64,000 nt of DNA. Origin: Flavobacterium ajazii. Lineage in GTDB: Bacteria; Bacteroidota; Bacteroidia; Flavobacteriales; Flavobacteriaceae. Positions 62,606-64,000 of the stretch are shown piece after piece. Made by a program: the position numbers and the translations under genes. The notes below the pieces were generated by a model. That model was given only the letters and a program-made list of their open reading frames with translations. It was not told the DNA's origin and ran no database searches. The first letter of the stretch is position 1; each line of letters starts with the position of its first letter. Where the stretch lies: contig NZ_JAAEHL010000004.1 of NCBI RefSeq assembly GCF_010614725.1, positions 310,001 through 374,000 of the forward strand, in the 5' to 3' direction.

Positions 62606-64000
62606 TTGAAAAAACTACTTTTAATTTCATTATTGATAACTTCATTTGTTCAGGCTCAAAACAAAAGTTTATTTTGGGAAATATCAGGCAACGGCCTCAC
62701 CAAAAACTCTTATTTATACGGCACAATGCATGTTAATGATAAAATTTCTTTCCATTTATCCGATTCTTTTTTCAAAAATCTTTTAAACTCTGATATTGTA
62801 GCTAATGAGAGTAATCCGGAAACATGGACTGACCTTAATGATCTAATGCGAGGTGATAATTACAATCTGTACAACAAATTTTATACAGAATTTTATCTTT
62901 TTCCAACAACAAAAGAAAATGTAAAAACTATTTTTAATAATGATAGTTCCCGTTTTTTTAGAAGTATGCTCTCCGGTGTTGAAGGACAACAGGCCGATTT
63001 TCAGGAAAACACAGTTCTTGACATGTTTATCTTTCAAACCGGAAAAAAATATAAGAAAAAAATTGTTGGTTTAGAAAATGCTAAAGAATCAATACTTTCT
63101 ATACTTCAGATAGAAGATGAGGATGCAAAACCTAAGGAAGAGAATAAAGTTCCTTTAATGAAAATATTAAAGAGCAGAAACCCGACAGAAGCCCTTAAAG
63201 AATACTATAGAGAGAAAGATATCATTATGCTGGATTCTATCTATAAACTAATGTTCTCAAAAAAAGCTCACGACGCTCTTATTGTTAACCGAAATAAAAT
63301 CATGGCCAACAGCATAGATTCTATTGCTAAAACCGGAAGTTTATTTTCTGCTGTGGGAGCTGCTCATCTTGCCGGAAATGATGGAATGATTGAGATTTTA
63401 AAACGTAAAGGATATACAGTGAAACCTATAACAGATGCTTTTACAGAGAATGGAAAAAATCAAAAGAAGACAATTGAAGCTTACTTCCCAAATCCTAATT
63501 TTGTTGCTTCTTTTACAAAAGATAAAATGGTACAAATGCCATTATACAATACTGTTATAGAAGAAAATGAAATTTTAGGATCACCGGATTTTACAAACGG
63601 AGGCGCTATTACCATCAAAAGGATTCCTCTAAATTATTTCCTTAAAAAGAGCGATATATTATACAATTCCAAGTCGTTAGACAGTTTGTTTTTTGAAAAA
63701 ATTGCCGGAGATATTATTGAAAAAAAATATTTTGAGCAGCCTAACTATTCCGGATATGATATAAAAAACATCACTAAAACCGGCAACAGCCAACATTCAA
63801 GATTTTACATAACTCCTTTAGAAATTATTTCAGTCTCTATGACCGGACCCGCAAATTATGTGCGTCAATATGAAAACGGAGTTTTTGATAATATAAAAAT
63901 AAAGCCTTTTAAAAATGACTGGGAGAAAATAAAACCGGTGAAAGGAGGATTTGAAATAGAAATCCCTTCTTTTAATTTGGTCTTTGGAAACAGTCTTGAA
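62606..64000 (+). CDS. TraB/GumN-family protein (3' end cut by window)
   Basis: The frame is open from a TTG at 62606 to the window end: 465 residues so far. TTG is chosen because it begins a signal peptide (MKKLLLISLLITSFVQAQ); the next in-frame ATG lies inside the domain. Residues about 25-265 form a TraB/GumN domain with LYGTMHV near the start and the end motif SAVGAAHLAGNDGMIEILKRKGY, where the His and Glu-type residues suggest a metallopeptidase-like fold (Tiki-related). The rest, from about residue 300, is a second region of mixed strands I do not recognise. Bacteroidota members can exceed 1000 residues, so much may be missing. Confidence 0.85.
   Translation, partial: MKKLLLISLLITSFVQAQNKSLFWEISGNGLTKNSYLYGTMHVNDKISFHLSDSFFKNLLNSDIVANESNPETWTDLNDLMRGDNYNLYNKFYTEFYLFPTTKENVKTIFNNDSSRFFRSMLSGVEGQQADFQENTVLDMFIFQTGKKYKKKIVGLENAKESILSILQIEDEDAKPKEENKVPLMKILKSRNPTEALKEYYREKDIIMLDSIYKLMFSKKAHDALIVNRNKIMANSIDSIAKTGSLFSAVGAAHLAGNDGMIEILKRKGYTVKPITDAFTENGKNQKKTIEAYFPNPNFVASFTKDKMVQMPLYNTVIEENEILGSPDFTNGGAITIKRIPLNYFLKKSDILYNSKSLDSLFFEKIAGDIIEKKYFEQPNYSGYDIKNITKTGNSQHSRFYITPLEIISVSMTGPANYVRQYENGVFDNIKIKPFKNDWEKIKPVKGGFEIEIPSFNLVFGNSLE

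Noticed and set aside
62843-63037. 64-codon frame on the minus strand near the window end
   Set aside because: It is antisense to the TraB/GumN-like gene, whose frame is open and domain-bearing.
1-64000. tRNA or rRNA genes, CRISPR arrays, insertion sequences, prophage
   Set aside because: I looked for cloverleaf arms, GGTTCGA-type loops outside genes, regular direct repeats and transposase motifs and found none.

Overview
This 64 kb window is a stretch of chromosome from a flavobacterium (phylum Bacteroidota), most likely the genus Flavobacterium. The DNA is AT-rich. Many genes are preceded by the Bacteroidota promoter -7 element TAnnTTTG, several with a TTG/TTTG -33 element. The gene order remB-deoC-vanZ-gcvH-sprA-ruvA is the arrangement I recall from the gliding species Flavobacterium johnsoniae. 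The window holds core genes throughout. I see no phage, insertion sequence, CRISPR array, tRNA or rRNA gene.

Positions 1-14 kb: a truncated LytTR response regulator; a gamma-carbonic-anhydrase-like protein behind a PorP/SprF-like outer-membrane protein; an Nfu iron-sulfur carrier with a duplicated N-terminal domain; a small helical protein; an MscS channel. A long leftward operon follows, encoding a MacB-type efflux system (ATPase, two permeases, adaptor, TolC, second adaptor) and ending in tsaB. A DUF4403 lipoprotein runs divergently.

Positions 14-19.4 kb: cytochrome oxidase biogenesis and small subunits (heme O synthase, two COX3-type proteins, subunit IV, a Cys-poor SCO-like protein, SCO1, a DUF420 protein, a CxxC membrane protein). 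Positions 19.4-31 kb: gliding motility and type IX secretion (RemB, SprA of 2405 residues) mixed with deoC, vanZ, gcvH and ruvA. Positions 31-37.6 kb: malic enzyme, a CBS protein and a ruvB-P450-queG operon.

Positions 37.7-49.2 kb: one leftward respiratory operon, actABCDEF-coxB-coxA. Alternative complex III oxidises quinol and should pass electrons to the adjacent caa3/aa3-type oxidase; the 14-19 kb block supplies its remaining subunits and heme.

Positions 49.4-60.1 kb: translation and transcription genes (rimP-nusA-infB leftward; rplM-rpsI, rpsB and tsf rightward), with a SPOR-domain protein, a tandem-Usp stress protein and a LacI-type regulator between. Positions 60.2-64 kb: an M3 peptidase and a TraB/GumN-like protein cut by the window end.

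No wholly new multi-gene system stands out. The most interesting signals are small: terminator-like hairpins with start codons in or beside them in the leaders of mscS and rimP, structured leaders before rplM and rpsB, a Cys-poor SCO paralogue in the oxidase assembly block, and His-rich segments in ActF and CoxA.
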